A program made the translations under genes and the position numbers. A model generated the notes under the pieces. It was not told where the DNA came from. It worked only from the letters and a program-made list of their open reading frames with translations, and ran no database searches. DNA of 64,000 nucleotides, taken from NCBI GenBank assembly GCA_964036665.1, contig OZ038529.1, forward strand, positions 15,694,060 to 15,758,059. Direction: 5' to 3'. This stretch comes from Gordius sp. MW1 (lineage: Eukaryota > Nematomorpha > Gordioida > Gordea > Gordiidae). Positions 12,961 through 23,749 of this stretch are shown piece by piece; the first letter of the stretch is position 1; every line of letters begins with the position of its first letter.

Positions 12961-15900
12961 ACTTTGAAATCATAATCGCATAGAGCAGTTTTCAAAAATT
13001 CAGCACTCACGTTGCGATACAACAAACTAATCGCAACAATAAAACGTTGTCTTTTGTCGAAATGAATAGTTCTGGCAGCTTAAAACCTCTTTTCGGAAGT
13101 AAATCGAGGATAATAGGATTCTCAAATTGGCTTACTTTTATATATTTTTTTACGCTCTTTCACATAGAATCGAGAAAAAAAAATATTTTTACCTCAAAAT
13201 TTTTCACATATTTTTCTTTGGACCGTATTCATCCGATGAAAGTTGTCGTTTTCAGACGTGGTTTCTATGATCCCAAGTAATAATTTATCAGAATCTGAAA
13301 ACTATTACTTTGAAATCATGATAGCATAGAGCAGTTTTCAAAAATTCAGCACTCAGGTTGCGATACAACAAACTAATCGCAACAATAAAACGTTGTCTTT
13401 TGTCAAAATGATAGTTCTCGCAGCTTAAAACCTCTTTGCGGAAGTCAATCGAGGATAATAGGATTCTCAAATTGGCTTACTTTTATATATTTTTTTACGC
13501 TCTTTCACATAAAATCGAAAAAAATAAATATTTTTACCTCAAAATTTTTCACATATTTTTCTTTGAACCGTATTCATCCGATGAAAGTTGTCGTTTTCAG
13601 ACGTGGTTTCTATGATCCCAAGTAAAAATTTATCAGAATCTAAAAACTATTACTTTGATATCATGATAGCATAGAGCCATTTTCAAAAATTAAGCATCAC
13701 GTTGCGATACAACAAACTAATCGCAACAATAAAACGTTGTCTTTTGTCAAAATGATAGTTCTCGCAGCTTAAAACCTCTTTTCGGAAGTCAATCGAGGAT
13801 AATAGGATTCTCAAATTGGCTTACTTTTATATATTTTTTCATGCTCTTTCACATAGAATCGAAAAAAATAAATATTTTTACCTCGAAATTTTTTACATAT
13901 TTTTCTTTGAACCGTATTCATCCGATGAAAGTTGTCGTTTTCAGACGTGGTTTCTATGATCCCAAGTAAAAATTTATCAGAATCAGAAAAATATTACTTT
14001 GAAATCATGATCGCATAGTGCATTTTTGAAAAATTAAGCACTCACGTTGCGATACAACAAACTAATCGCAACAATAAAACGTTGTCTTTTGTCAAAATGA
14101 TAGTTCTCGCAGCTTAAAACCTCTTTTCGGAAGTCAATCGAGGATAATAGGATTCTCAAATTTTTTCATGCTCTTTCACATAGAATTGAAAAAAATAAAT
14201 ATTTTTACCTCAAAATTTTTCACATATTTTTCTTTGAACCGTATTCATCCGATGAAAGTTGTCGTTTTCAGACGTGGTTTCTATGATCCCAAGTAAAAAT
14301 TTATCAGAATTTGAAAACTATTACTTTGAAATCATGATCGCATAGAGCCATTTTCAAAAATTAAGCATCACGTTGCGATACAACAAACTAATCGCAACAA
14401 TAAAACGTTGTCTTTTGTCAAAATGATAGTTCTCGCAGCTTAAAACCTCTTTTCGGAAGTCAATCGAGGATAATAGGATTCTCAAATTGGCTTACTTTTA
14501 TATATTTTTTCATGCTCTTTCACATAGAATCGAAAAAAATAAATATTTTTACCTCAAAATTTTTCACATATTTTTCTTTGAACCGTATTCATCCGATGAA
14601 AGTTGTCGTTTTCAGACGTGGTTTCTATGATCCCAAGTAAGAATTTATCAGAATCAGAAAAATATTACTTTGAAATCATGATCGCATAGTGCATTTTTGA
14701 AAAATTAAGCACTCACGTTGCGATACAACAAACTAATCGCAACAATAAAACGTTGTCTTTTGTCAAAATGATAGTTCTCGCAGCTTAAAACCTCTTTTCG
14801 GAAGTCAATCGAGGATAATAGGATTCTCAAATTTTTTCATGCTCTTTCACATAGAATTGAAAAAAATAAATATTTTTACCTCAAAATTTTTCACATATTT
14901 TTCTTTGAACCGTATTCATCCGATGAAAGTTGTCGTTTTTAGATATGGTTTCTATAATCCCAAGTAAAAATTTATCAGAATCTGAAAACTATTACTTTGA
15001 AATCATGATCGCATAGAGCCATTTTCAAAAATTAAGCATCACGTTGCGATACAACAAACTAATCGCAACAATAAAACGTTGTCTTTTGTCAAAATGATAG
15101 TTCTCGCAGCTTAAAACCTCTTTTCCGAAGTCAATCGAGGATAATAGGATTCTCAAATTGGCTTACTTTTATATATTTTTTTATGCTCTTTTACATAGAA
15201 TCGAAAAAAATAAATATTTTTACTTCAAAATTTTTCACATATTTTTCTTTTAACCGTATTCATCCGATGAAAGTTGTCGTTTTCAGACGTGGTTTCTATG
15301 ATCCCAAGTAAAAATTTATCAGAATCTGAAAACTATTACTTTGAAATCATGATCGCATAGTGCATTTTGGAAAAATTAAGCACTCACGTTGCGATACAAC
15401 AAACTAATCGCAACAATAAAACGTTGTCTTTTGTCAAAATGATATTTCTCGCAGCATAAAACCTCTTTTCGGAAGTCAATCGAGGATAATAAGACTCTCA
15501 AATTGGCTTACTTTCATATATTTTTTCATGCTCTTTAACATAGAATCAAAAAAAAAAAATATTTTTACCTCAAATTTTTCACATATTTTTCTTTGAACCG
15601 TATTCATCCGATGAAAGTTGTCGTTTTCAGACGTGGTTTCTATGATCCCAAGTAAAAATTTATCAGAATCTAAATACTATTACTTTGAAATCATAATCGC
15701 ATAGAGCAGTTTTCAAAAATTCAGCACTCACGTTGGGATACAACAAACTAATCGCAACAATAAAACGTTGTCTTTTGTCAAAATGAATAGTTCTGGCAGC
15801 TTAAAACCTCTTTTCGGAAGTAAATCCAGGATAATAGGATTCTCAAATTGGCTTACTTTTATATATTTTTTTACGCTCTTTCACATAAAATCGAAAAAAA

Positions 15901-15997
15901 TAAATATTTTTACCTCAAAATTTTTCACATATTTTTCTTTGGACCGTATTCATCCGATGAAAGTTGTCGTTTTCAGACGTGGTTTCTATGATCCCAG
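12705..15997 (+). repeat. Duplicated block A, copy 2
   Basis: Second copy of the block at 1-3,640, with the same order of variant monomers, including the two 326-bp deletion monomers at 14,082 and 14,753. It has one monomer fewer than copy 1; the missing junction falls within 13,870-13,980. After about 15,997 the copies diverge. A stretch matching 3,655-4,100 (private markers GATTGCATAG, CGCAGATTAAAACC and CGAGTATAAT) resumes near 16,700, so about three monomers have been gained or rearranged between. Confidence 0.85.
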
Positions 15998-16439
15998 GTA
16001 ATAATTTATCAGAATCTGAACTATTACTTTGAAATCATGATCGCATAATGCATTTTTGAAAAATTAAGCACTCACGTTGCGATAGAACAAACTAATCGCA
16101 ACAATAAAACGTTGTCTTTTGTCAAAATGATAGTTCTCGCAGCTTAAAACCTCTTTGCGGAAGTCAATCGAGGATAATAGGATTCTCAGATTGGCTTACT
16201 TTTATATATTTTTTTACGCTCTTTCACATAGAATCGAAAAAAATAAATATTTTAACTCAAAATTTTTCACATATTTTTCTTTGAACCGTATTCATCCAAT
16301 GAAAGTTGTCGTTTTCAGACGTGGTTTCTATGATCCCAAGTAAAAATTTATCAGAATCTAAAAACTATTACTTTGAAATCATAATCGCGTAGAGCAGTTT
16401 TCAAAAATTCAGCACTCAGGTTGCGATACAACAAACTAA

Positions 16440-18800
16440 TCGCAACAATAAAACGTTGTCTTTTGTCAAAATGAATAGTTCTGGCAGCTTAAAACCTCTT
16501 TTCGGTTATAAATCGAGGATAATAGGATTCTCAAATTGGATTACTTTATATATTTTTTACGCTCTTTCACATAGAATCGAAAAAAATAAATATTTTTACC
16601 TCAAAATTTTTCACATATTTTTCTTTGGACCGTATTCATCCGATGAAAGTTGTCGTTTTCAGACGTGGTTTCTATGATCCCAAGTAATAATTTATCTGAA
16701 TCTGAAAACTATTACTTTGAAATCATGATTGCATAGAGCCATTTTTAAAAATTAAGCATCACGTTGCGATGCAACAAACTAATCGCAACAATAAAACGTT
16801 GTCTTTTGTCAAAATGATAGTTCTCGCAGATTAAAACCTCTTTGCGGAAGTCAATCGAGTATAATAGGATTCTCAAATTGGCTTACTTTTATATATTTTT
16901 TTACGCTCTTTCACATAAAATCGAAAAAAATAAATATTTTTACCTCAAAATTTTTCACATATTTTTCTTTGGACCGTATTCATCCGATGAAAGTTGTCGT
17001 TTTCAGACGTGGTTTCTATGATCCCAAGTAAAAATTTATCAGAATCTGAACTATTACTTTGAAATCATGATCGCATAGAGCAGTTTTCAAAAATTCAGCA
17101 CTCACGTTGCGATACAACAAACTTACCGCAACAATAAAACGTTGTCTTTTGTCAAAATGATAGTTCTGGCAGCTTAAAACCTCTTTGCGGAAGTCAATCG
17201 AGGATAATAGGATTCTCAGATTGGCTTACTTTTATATATTTTTTTACGCTCTTTCACATAGAATCGAAAAAAATAAATATTTTTACCTCAAAATTTTTCA
17301 CATATTTTTCTTTGAACCGTATTCATCCGATGAAAGTTGTCGTTTTCAGACGTGGTTTCTATGATCCCAAGTAAATATTTATCAGAATCTAAAAACTATT
17401 ACTTTGAAATCATAATCGCATAGAGCAGTTTTCAAAAATTCAGCACTCACGTTGCGATACAACAAACTAATCGCAACAATAAAACGTTGTCTTTTGTCAA
17501 AATGAATAGTTCTGGCAGCTTAAAACCTCTTTTCGGAAGTAAATCGAGGATAATAGGATTCTCAAATTGGCTTACTTTTATATATTTTTTTACGCTCTTT
17601 CACATAGAATCGAAAAAAATAAATATTTTTACCTCAAAATTTTTCACATATTTTTCTTTGAACCGTATTCATCCGATGAAAGTTGTCGTTTTCAGACGTG
17701 GTTTCTATGATCCCAAGTAATAATTTATCTGAATCTAAAAACTAATACTTTGAAATCATGATCGCATAGAGCCATTTTCAAAAATTAAGCATCACGTTGC
17801 GATGCAACAAACTAATCGCAACAATAAAACGTTGTCTTTTGTCAAAATGATAGTTCTCGGTGCTTAAAACCTCTTTTCGGAAGTCACTATAGGATAATAG
17901 GATTCTCAAATTGGCTTACTTTTATATATTTTTTTATGCTCTTTCACATAGAATCGAAAAAAATAAATATTTTTACCTCAAAATTTTTCACATATTTTTC
18001 TTTGAACCGTATTCATCCGATGAAAGTTGTCGTTTTCACACGTGGTTTCTATGATCCCAAGTAAAAATTTATCAGAATCAGAAAAATATTACTTTGAAAT
18101 CATGATCGCATAGTGCATTTTTGAAAAATTAAGCACTCAGGTTGCGATACAACAAACTAATCGCAACAATAAAACGTTGTCTTTTGTCAAAATGAATAGT
18201 TCTGGCAGCTTAAAACCTCTTTTCGGTTATAAATCGAGGATAATAGGATTCTCAAATTGGATTACTTTATATATTTTTTTACGCTCTTTCACATAGAATC
18301 GAAAAAAATAAATATTTTTACCTCAAAATTTTTCACATATTTTTCTTTGGACCGTATTCATCCGATGAAAGTTGTCGTTTTCAGACGTGGTTTCTATGAT
18401 CCCAAGTAATAATTTATCTGAATCTGAAAACTATTACTTTGAAATCATGATTGCATAGAGCCATTTTTAAAAATTAAGCATCACGTTGCGATGCAACAAA
18501 CTAATCGCAACAATAAAACGTTGTCTTTTGTCAAAATGATAGTTCTCGCAGCTTAAAACCTCTTTTCGGAAGTCAATCGAGGATAATAGGATTCTCAAAT
18601 TGGCTTAATTTTATATATTTTTTTATGCTCTTTCACATAGAATCGAGAAAAATAAATATTTTTGCCTCAAAATTTTTCTCATATTTTTCTTTGAACCGTA
18701 TTCATCCGATGAAAGTTGTCGTTTTCAGACGTGGTTTCTATGATCCCAAGTAAAAATTTATCAGAATCTAAATACTATTACTTTGAAATCATGATCGCAT
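16440..18800 (+). repeat. Zone with 5-monomer (1,721-bp) duplications
   Basis: The private marker TTCGGTTATAAATCGAGG occurs at 16,501 and 18,222, exactly 1,721 bp apart. A second marker, TCTCGGTGCTTAAAACC with GTCACTATAGG, occurs with its TAGTTCTCGG at 17,851 and 19,572, again 1,721 bp apart. Five monomers fit that distance. The zone is the last where TCTGGCAG monomers are seen (final one near 18,885). No other feature was found here. Confidence 0.8.
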
Positions 18801-19089
18801 AGTGCATTTTGGAAAAATTAAGCACTCACGTTGCGATACAACAAACTAATCGCAACAATAAAACGTTGTCTTTTGTCAAAATGAATAGTTCTGGCAGCTT
18901 AAAACCTCTTTTCGGAAGTAAATCGAGGATAATAGGATTCTCAAATTGGCTTACTTTTATATATTTTTTCATGCTCTTTCACATAGAATTGAAAAAAAAT
19001 AAATATTTTTACCTCAAAATTTTTCACATATTTTTCTTTGAACCATATTCATCCGATGAAAGTTGTCGTTTTCAGACGTGGTTTCTAAG

Positions 19090-21818
19090 ATCCCAAGTAA
19101 AAATTTATCAGAATCAGAAAAATATTATTTGAAATCATGATCGCATAGTGCATTTTTGAAAAATTAAGCACTCACGTTGCGATACAAACTAATCGCAACA
19201 ATAAAACGTTGTCTTTTGTCAAAATGATAGTTCTCGCAGCTTAAAACCTCTTTTCGGAAGTCAATCGAGGATAATAGGATTCTCAAATTGGCTTACTTTT
19301 ATATATTTTTTCATTCTCTTTCACATAGAATCGAAAAAAATAAATATTTTTACCTCAAAATTTTTCACATATTTTTTTTTGAACCGTATTCATCTGATGA
19401 AAGTTGTCGTTTTCAGACGTGGTTTCTATGATCCCAAGTAAAAATTTATAAGAATCTGAAAACTATTACTTTGAAATCATGATCGCATAGAGCCATTTTC
19501 AAAAATTAAGCATCACGTTGCGATACAACAAACTAATCGCAACAATAAAACGTTGTCTTTTGTCAAAATGATAGTTCTCGGTGCTTAAAACCTCTTTTCG
19601 GAAGTCACTATAGGATAATAGGATTCTCAAATTGGCTTACTTTTATATATTTTTTTATGCTCTTTCACATAGAATCGAAAAAAATAAATATTTTTACCTC
19701 AAAATTTTTCACATATTTTTCTTTGAACCGTATTCATCCGATGAAAGTTGTCGTTTTCACACGTGGTTTCTATGATCCCAAGTAAAAATTTATCAGAATC
19801 AGAAAAATATTACTTTGAAATCATGATCGCATAGTGCATTTTTGAAAAATTAAGCACTCACGTTGCGATACAACAAACTAATCGCAACAATAAAACGTTG
19901 TCTTTTGTCAAAATGATAGTTCTCGCAGCTTAAAACCTCTTTTCGGAAGTCAATCGAGGATAATAGGATTCTCAAATTTTTTCATGCTCTTTCACATAGA
20001 ATTGAAAAAAATAAATATTTTTACCTAAAAATTTTTCACATATTTTTCTTTGAACCGTATTCATCCGATGAAAGTTGTCGTTTTCAGACGTGGTTTCTGT
20101 GATCCCAAGTAAAAATTTATCAGAATCTGAAAACTATTACTTTGAAATCATGATCGCATAGAGCCATTTTCAAAAATTAAGCATCACGTTGCGATACAAC
20201 AAACTAATCGCAACAATAAAACGTTGTCTTTTGTCAAAATGATAGTTCTCGCAGCTTAAAACCTCTTTTCGGAAGTCAATCGAGGATAATAGGATTCTCA
20301 AATTGGCTTACTTTTATATATTTTTTTATGCTCTTTCACATAGAATCGAAAAAAATAAATATTTTTACCTCAAAATTTTTCACATATTTTTCTTTGAACC
20401 GTATTCATCCGATGAAAGTTGTCGTTTTCAGACGTGGTTTCTATGATCCCAAGTAAAAATTTATCAGAATCTGAAAACTATTACTTTGAAATCATGATCG
20501 CATAGTGCATTTTGGAAAAATTAAGCAATCACGTTGCGATACAAACTAATCGCAACAATAAAACGTTGTCTTTTGTCAAAATGATAGTTCTCGCAGCTTA
20601 AAACCTCTTTTCGGAAGTCAATCGAGGATAATAGGATTCTCAAATTGGCTTACTTTTATATATTTTTTCATGCTCTTTCACATAGAATCGAAAAAAATAA
20701 ATATTTTTACCTCAAAATTTTTCACATATTTTTCTTTGGACCGTATTCATCCGATGAAAGTTGTCGTTTTCAGACGTGGTTTCTATGATCCCAAGTAATA
20801 ATTTATCAGAATCTGAACTATTACTTTAAAATCATGATCGCATAATGCATTTTTGAAAAATTAAGCACTCACGTTGCGATACAACAAACTAATCGCAACA
20901 ATAAAACGTTGTCTTTTGTCAAAATGATAGTTCTTGCAGCTTAAAACCTCTTTGCGGAAGTCAATCGAGGATAATAGGATTCTCAGATTGGCTTACTTTT
21001 ATATATTTTTTTACGCTCTTTCACATAGAATTGAAAAAAATAAATATTTTTACCTCAAAATTTTTCACATATTTTTCTTTGGACCGTATTCATCCGATGA
21101 AAGTTGTCGTTTTCAGACGTGGTTTCTATGATCCCAAGTAATAATTTATCTGAATCTGAAAACTATTACTTTGAAATCATGATCGCATAGAGCCATTTTC
21201 AAAAATTAAGCATCACGTTGCGATGCAACAAACTAATCGCAACAATAAAACGTTGTCTTTTGTCAAAATGATAGTTCTCGCAGCTTAAAACCTCTTTTCG
21301 GAAGTCAATCGAGAATAATAGGATTCTCAAATTGGCTTACTTTTATATATTTTTTTATGCTCTTTCACATAGAATCGAGAAAAATAAATATTTTTCCCTC
21401 AAAATTTTTCTCATATTTTTCTTTGAACCGTATTCATCCGATGAAAGTTCTCGTTTTCAGACGTGGTTTCTATGATCCCAAGTAAAAATTTATCAGAATC
21501 TAAATACTATTACTTTGAAATCATGATCGCATAGTGCATTTTGGAAAAATTAAGCACTCACGTTGCGATACAACAAACTAATCGCAACAATAAAACGTTG
21601 TCTTTTGTCAAAATGATAGTTCTCGCAGCTTAAATCCTCTTTTCGGAAGTCAATCGAGGATAATAGGATTCTCAAATTGGCTTACTTTTATATATTTTTT
21701 CATGCTCTTTCACATAGAATCGAAAAAAATAAATATTTTTACCTCAAAATTTTTCACATATTTTTCTTTGGACCATATTCATCCGATGAAAGTTGTCGTT
21801 TTCAGACGTGGTTTCTAT
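19090..21818 (+). repeat. Eight-monomer higher-order unit (2,729 bp), copy without transposon
   Basis: Markers in this unit reappear 2,729 bp downstream: CATTCTCTTTCAC at 19,313, TCTCGGTGC at 19,577, and past the transposon CCTAAAAATTTTTCAC at 20,024 and GTTTCTGTGATCCC at 20,094 (offset 3,885 bp, which is 2,729 plus the insertion and its target duplication). The homologous span runs from about 19,090 to 20,965. The unit holds the uninterrupted version of the transposon target site. Confidence 0.85.
19857..19864 (+). other. Empty paralogous target site of the transposon
   Basis: CTCACGTT occurs here once, in the context AAGCA-CTCACGTT-GCGATACAAC. The corresponding position in the next higher-order unit (offset 2,729 bp) is 22,586, where the same octamer flanks the transposon on both sides. 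This defines the exact insertion boundaries and shows the pre-insertion state. Confidence 0.93.
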
Positions 21819-22585
21819 GATCCCAAGTAAAAATTTATCAGAATCAGAAAAATATTATTTGAAATCATGATCGCATAGTGCATTTTTGAAAAATTAAGCA
21901 CTCACGTTGCGATACAAACTAATCGCAACAATAAAACGTTGTCTTTTGTCAAATGATAGTTCTCGCAGCTTAAAACCTCTTTTAGGAAGTCAATCGAGGA
22001 TAATAGGATTCTCAAATTGGCTTACTTTTATATATTTTTTCATTCTCTTTCACATAGAATCGAAAAAAATAAATATTTTTACCTCAAAATTTTTCACATA
22101 TTTTTTTTTGAACCGTATTCATCTGATGAAAGTTGTCGTTTTCAGACGTGGTTTCTATGATCCCAAGTAAAAATTTATAAGAATCTGAAAACTATTACTT
22201 TGAAATCATGATCGCATAGAGCCATTTTCAAAAATTAAGCATCACGTTGCGATACAACAAACTAATCGCAACAATAAAACGTTGTCTTTTGTCAAAATGA
22301 TAGTTCTCGGTGCTTAAAACCTCTTTTCGGAAGTCACTATAGGATTATAGGATTCTCAAATTGGCTTACTTTTATATATTTTTTTATGCTCTTTCACATA
22401 GAATCGAAAAAAATAAATATTTTTACCTCAAAATTTTTCACATATTTTTCTTTGAACCGTATTCATCCGATGAAAGTTGTCGTTTTCACACGTGGTTTCT
22501 ATGATCCCAAGTAAAAATTTATCAGAATCAGAAAAATATTACTTTGAAATCATGATCGCATAGTGCATTTTTGAAAAATTAAGCA

Positions 22586-22593
22586 CTCACGTT
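22586..22593 (+). repeat. Target-site duplication, left copy (CTCACGTT)
   Basis: The octamer CTCACGTT lies directly before the TAGTG end of the element and is repeated exactly after the CACTA end. Eight-bp duplications are the established signature of the hAT superfamily. The last three bases, GTT, are the start of the monomer's GTTGCGAT dyad arm, so insertion occurred inside that arm. Confidence 0.95.
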
Positions 22594-22604
22594 TAGTGAT
22601 GCGG
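22594..22604 (+). repeat. Left terminal inverted repeat of transposon
   Basis: TAGTGATGCGG at the left edge pairs imperfectly with the right edge (TAGTGTTTCGA when reversed). The five outermost bases are identical and the next six match at three positions. Short, imperfect terminal repeats are usual in hAT elements. Confidence 0.85.
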
Positions 22605-22755
22605 AAAAACCGAGAAAAATCTCGGTCTCGTCTCGTCTCGTCTCGAAAAACCGAGACGAGACGAGACGAGAATTTGAAAAATGGAGTCGAGATCGAGACG
22701 AGAATTTTGATGTCGAGACGAGACGATACGAGATTTTCTCGGCGAGATCTCGACT
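22605..22755. repeat. Left subterminal CTCGT/ACGAG repeat region with hairpins
   Basis: This region is built mainly from the pentamer CTCGT and its complement ACGAG. A perfect 20-bp stem pairs 22,626-22,645 with 22,652-22,671 around a 6-nt loop (AAAAAC). Outside it a 6-bp stem, CCGAGA/TCTCGG (22,610-22,615 and 22,620-22,625), encloses AAAA. Further GAGACGAG units follow to about 22,755. Subterminal repeats in hAT elements such as Ac are transposase-binding sites; this role is inferred here by analogy. The GC-rich runs contrast sharply with the AT-rich surroundings. Confidence 0.85.
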
Positions 22756-23591
22756 TTTTATTGATCGTTAGATTTTAGTAAATTATTGTGTATTTTAATT
22801 TACATTTAAGGTATTAAGTGTAAATCAATATGTATGGAATATATTTAATATTAAAAAAATTCACAAGTGTAGTAAATATTATATATTTTTGCAAAAAAAA
22901 TAAAATTTGGCAATCATTTACCTAAGTATGGTTGATTTTTGTCATACATTTAAATACGTACTCTTTAATTTAAAGTTTAAAACCTTATGTTCTTAATTCT
23001 ATAAAAATGCTGCTTTTATTGTTGTTTTACAACGTTTTAATTTCTGCAACTAGTTATCAATTCTATAAATAATAATAACATCATTAAATGTCACTCGCAT
23101 AAACATGCAATAAACACTATGGGCTATAACTGATGATGGTTATATTAATGGACTTAAACGTTTGCCTTAAATATGTTAAGGTCTACTTTGAATCATTAGC
23201 AAAGGTTAATAAAGGGTCTCATTTTGCTCACTTATGCAACTATATCAACTATAAGCGAACTTATAATTTTCGAAGTCCATTTATAGTTGACAGACACAGT
23301 GAATTTGATGCAAATATTATAATTTGCTAGAACAATAAAATTTAATCTTTTATATTTCAAATTTATTTATAGTTTTTTTAGTCTGCACTTTTTATAGAAA
23401 ATGTTATCTTTATGAGTTAATTCATATCTTTATATTGTCAATGAGATGTCGTGTCCCGCTAAATCTTTAAAAAGTTTGTGTATTAAAGTTTTTCCAAAAA
23501 TATAAAATTTGCCATTTGGATTTTTGAACACTTATTTATATTTTTAATAAAATAGGAGAAATTTTTATTCCGTATATATTTTTTTTTAAAA
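22756..23591. other. AT-rich interior of the transposon, no credible gene
   Basis: About 835 bp without satellite sequence and without a long open frame. A 65-codon frame at 23,133-23,330 (plus strand) starts at ATG and carries a stretch with VYF, a Cys-Asn-Tyr, and KRTY, ending in a region with DRHSEF. This is faintly like the N-terminal BED zinc finger of hAT transposases, but the second cysteine of the expected CxxC is absent and no catalytic region follows. I therefore do not call a gene. AATAAA-like motifs near 23,108, 23,207 and 23,334 are expected by chance in such AT-rich DNA. Confidence 0.6.
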
Positions 23592-23730
23592 GTCGAGACG
23601 AGACGAGAATTCTCGTCGAGACGAGACGAGACCGAGATTTTTCTAGACCGAGACGAGACGAGATCGAGATTTTCCTAATCGCTCCCGAGACGAGACGAGA
23701 TTTTGTATTCGAGACCGAGACGAGACGAGA
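23592..23730. repeat. Right subterminal GAGACGAGAC repeat region
   Basis: Clusters of GAGACGAGACGAGA recur here, separated by short spacers such as TTTTTCTAGAC and TTTTCCTAATCGCTCC. Near 23,605-23,625 the repeats flank GAATTCTC in opposite orientation, giving another inverted arrangement. The region mirrors the left subterminal region in composition and length (about 140-150 bp). It probably contributes transposase-binding sites, as inferred for the left end. Confidence 0.85.
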
Positions 23731-23741
23731 TCGAAACACTA
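23731..23741 (-). repeat. Right terminal inverted repeat of transposon
   Basis: TCGAAACACTA on the plus strand is the reverse complement of TAGTGTTTCGA. It is followed immediately by the second CTCACGTT. Beyond the outer 10 or so bases the two ends are alike in CTCGT repeat content rather than in a strict alignment. Confidence 0.85.
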
Positions 23742-23749
23742 CTCACGTT
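23742..23749 (+). repeat. Target-site duplication, right copy (CTCACGTT)
   Basis: Exact repeat of 22,586-22,593. It continues into GCGATACAACAAACTAATCGCAAC, so the full dyad of the interrupted monomer is restored on this side. Confidence 0.95.

Larger units (their letters stand above)
1..22593 (+). repeat. Satellite array, left segment (~344-bp monomer)
   Basis: Head-to-tail tandem repeats in one orientation fill this segment. In the register TTGTCTTTTGTC, monomers start at 1, 343, 689, 1033, 1377, 1721, 2047, 2392, 2718, 3063 and 3409. Spacing is therefore 342-346 bp, except 326 bp where an 18-bp deletion is present. At this spacing the segment holds about 66 monomers. Several subfamilies are mixed: monomers with AATAGTTCTGGCAG and an extra A after AAAATGA, monomers with TTTCCATGATAAAAAGTAA instead of TTTCTATGATCCCAAGTAA, and standard monomers with GATAGTTCTCGCAG. 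No interspersed gene or unique sequence was seen. The segment ends at the target site of the transposon. Satellite identity is seen directly; a heterochromatic location is inferred. Confidence 0.98.
22594..23741. mobile_element. Non-autonomous hAT-like DNA transposon, 1,148 bp
   Basis: This is the only non-satellite sequence in the window. Its ends, read inward, are TAGTGATGCGG (left) and TAGTGTTTCGA (right, reverse complement), matching at 8 of 11 positions, with an exact 8-bp target duplication outside. Both facts fit the hAT superfamily, whose elements commonly begin [CT]A[GA]NG and duplicate 8 bp. About 150 bp at each end consist of CTCGT/ACGAG repeats. The interior (about 22,756-23,590) is AT-rich and lacks a transposase frame; the longest open stretch is 65 codons. 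It therefore depends on a transposase encoded elsewhere. Direction cannot be fixed. Alternatives such as a helitron or retroelement are excluded by the terminal repeats and duplication. Confidence 0.92.

Noticed and set aside
23100..23340. AATAAA motifs and an ATG frame as a real gene in the transposon interior
   Set aside because: The frame is only 65 codons with no recognisable full domain, and AATAAA is expected by chance in such AT-rich DNA.
22605..23730. CTCGT/GAGAC runs as an independent microsatellite or as BsmBI-type artefact sequence
   Set aside because: The runs are confined to both subterminal parts of an element with defined ends and an 8-bp duplication, so they are part of the transposon.
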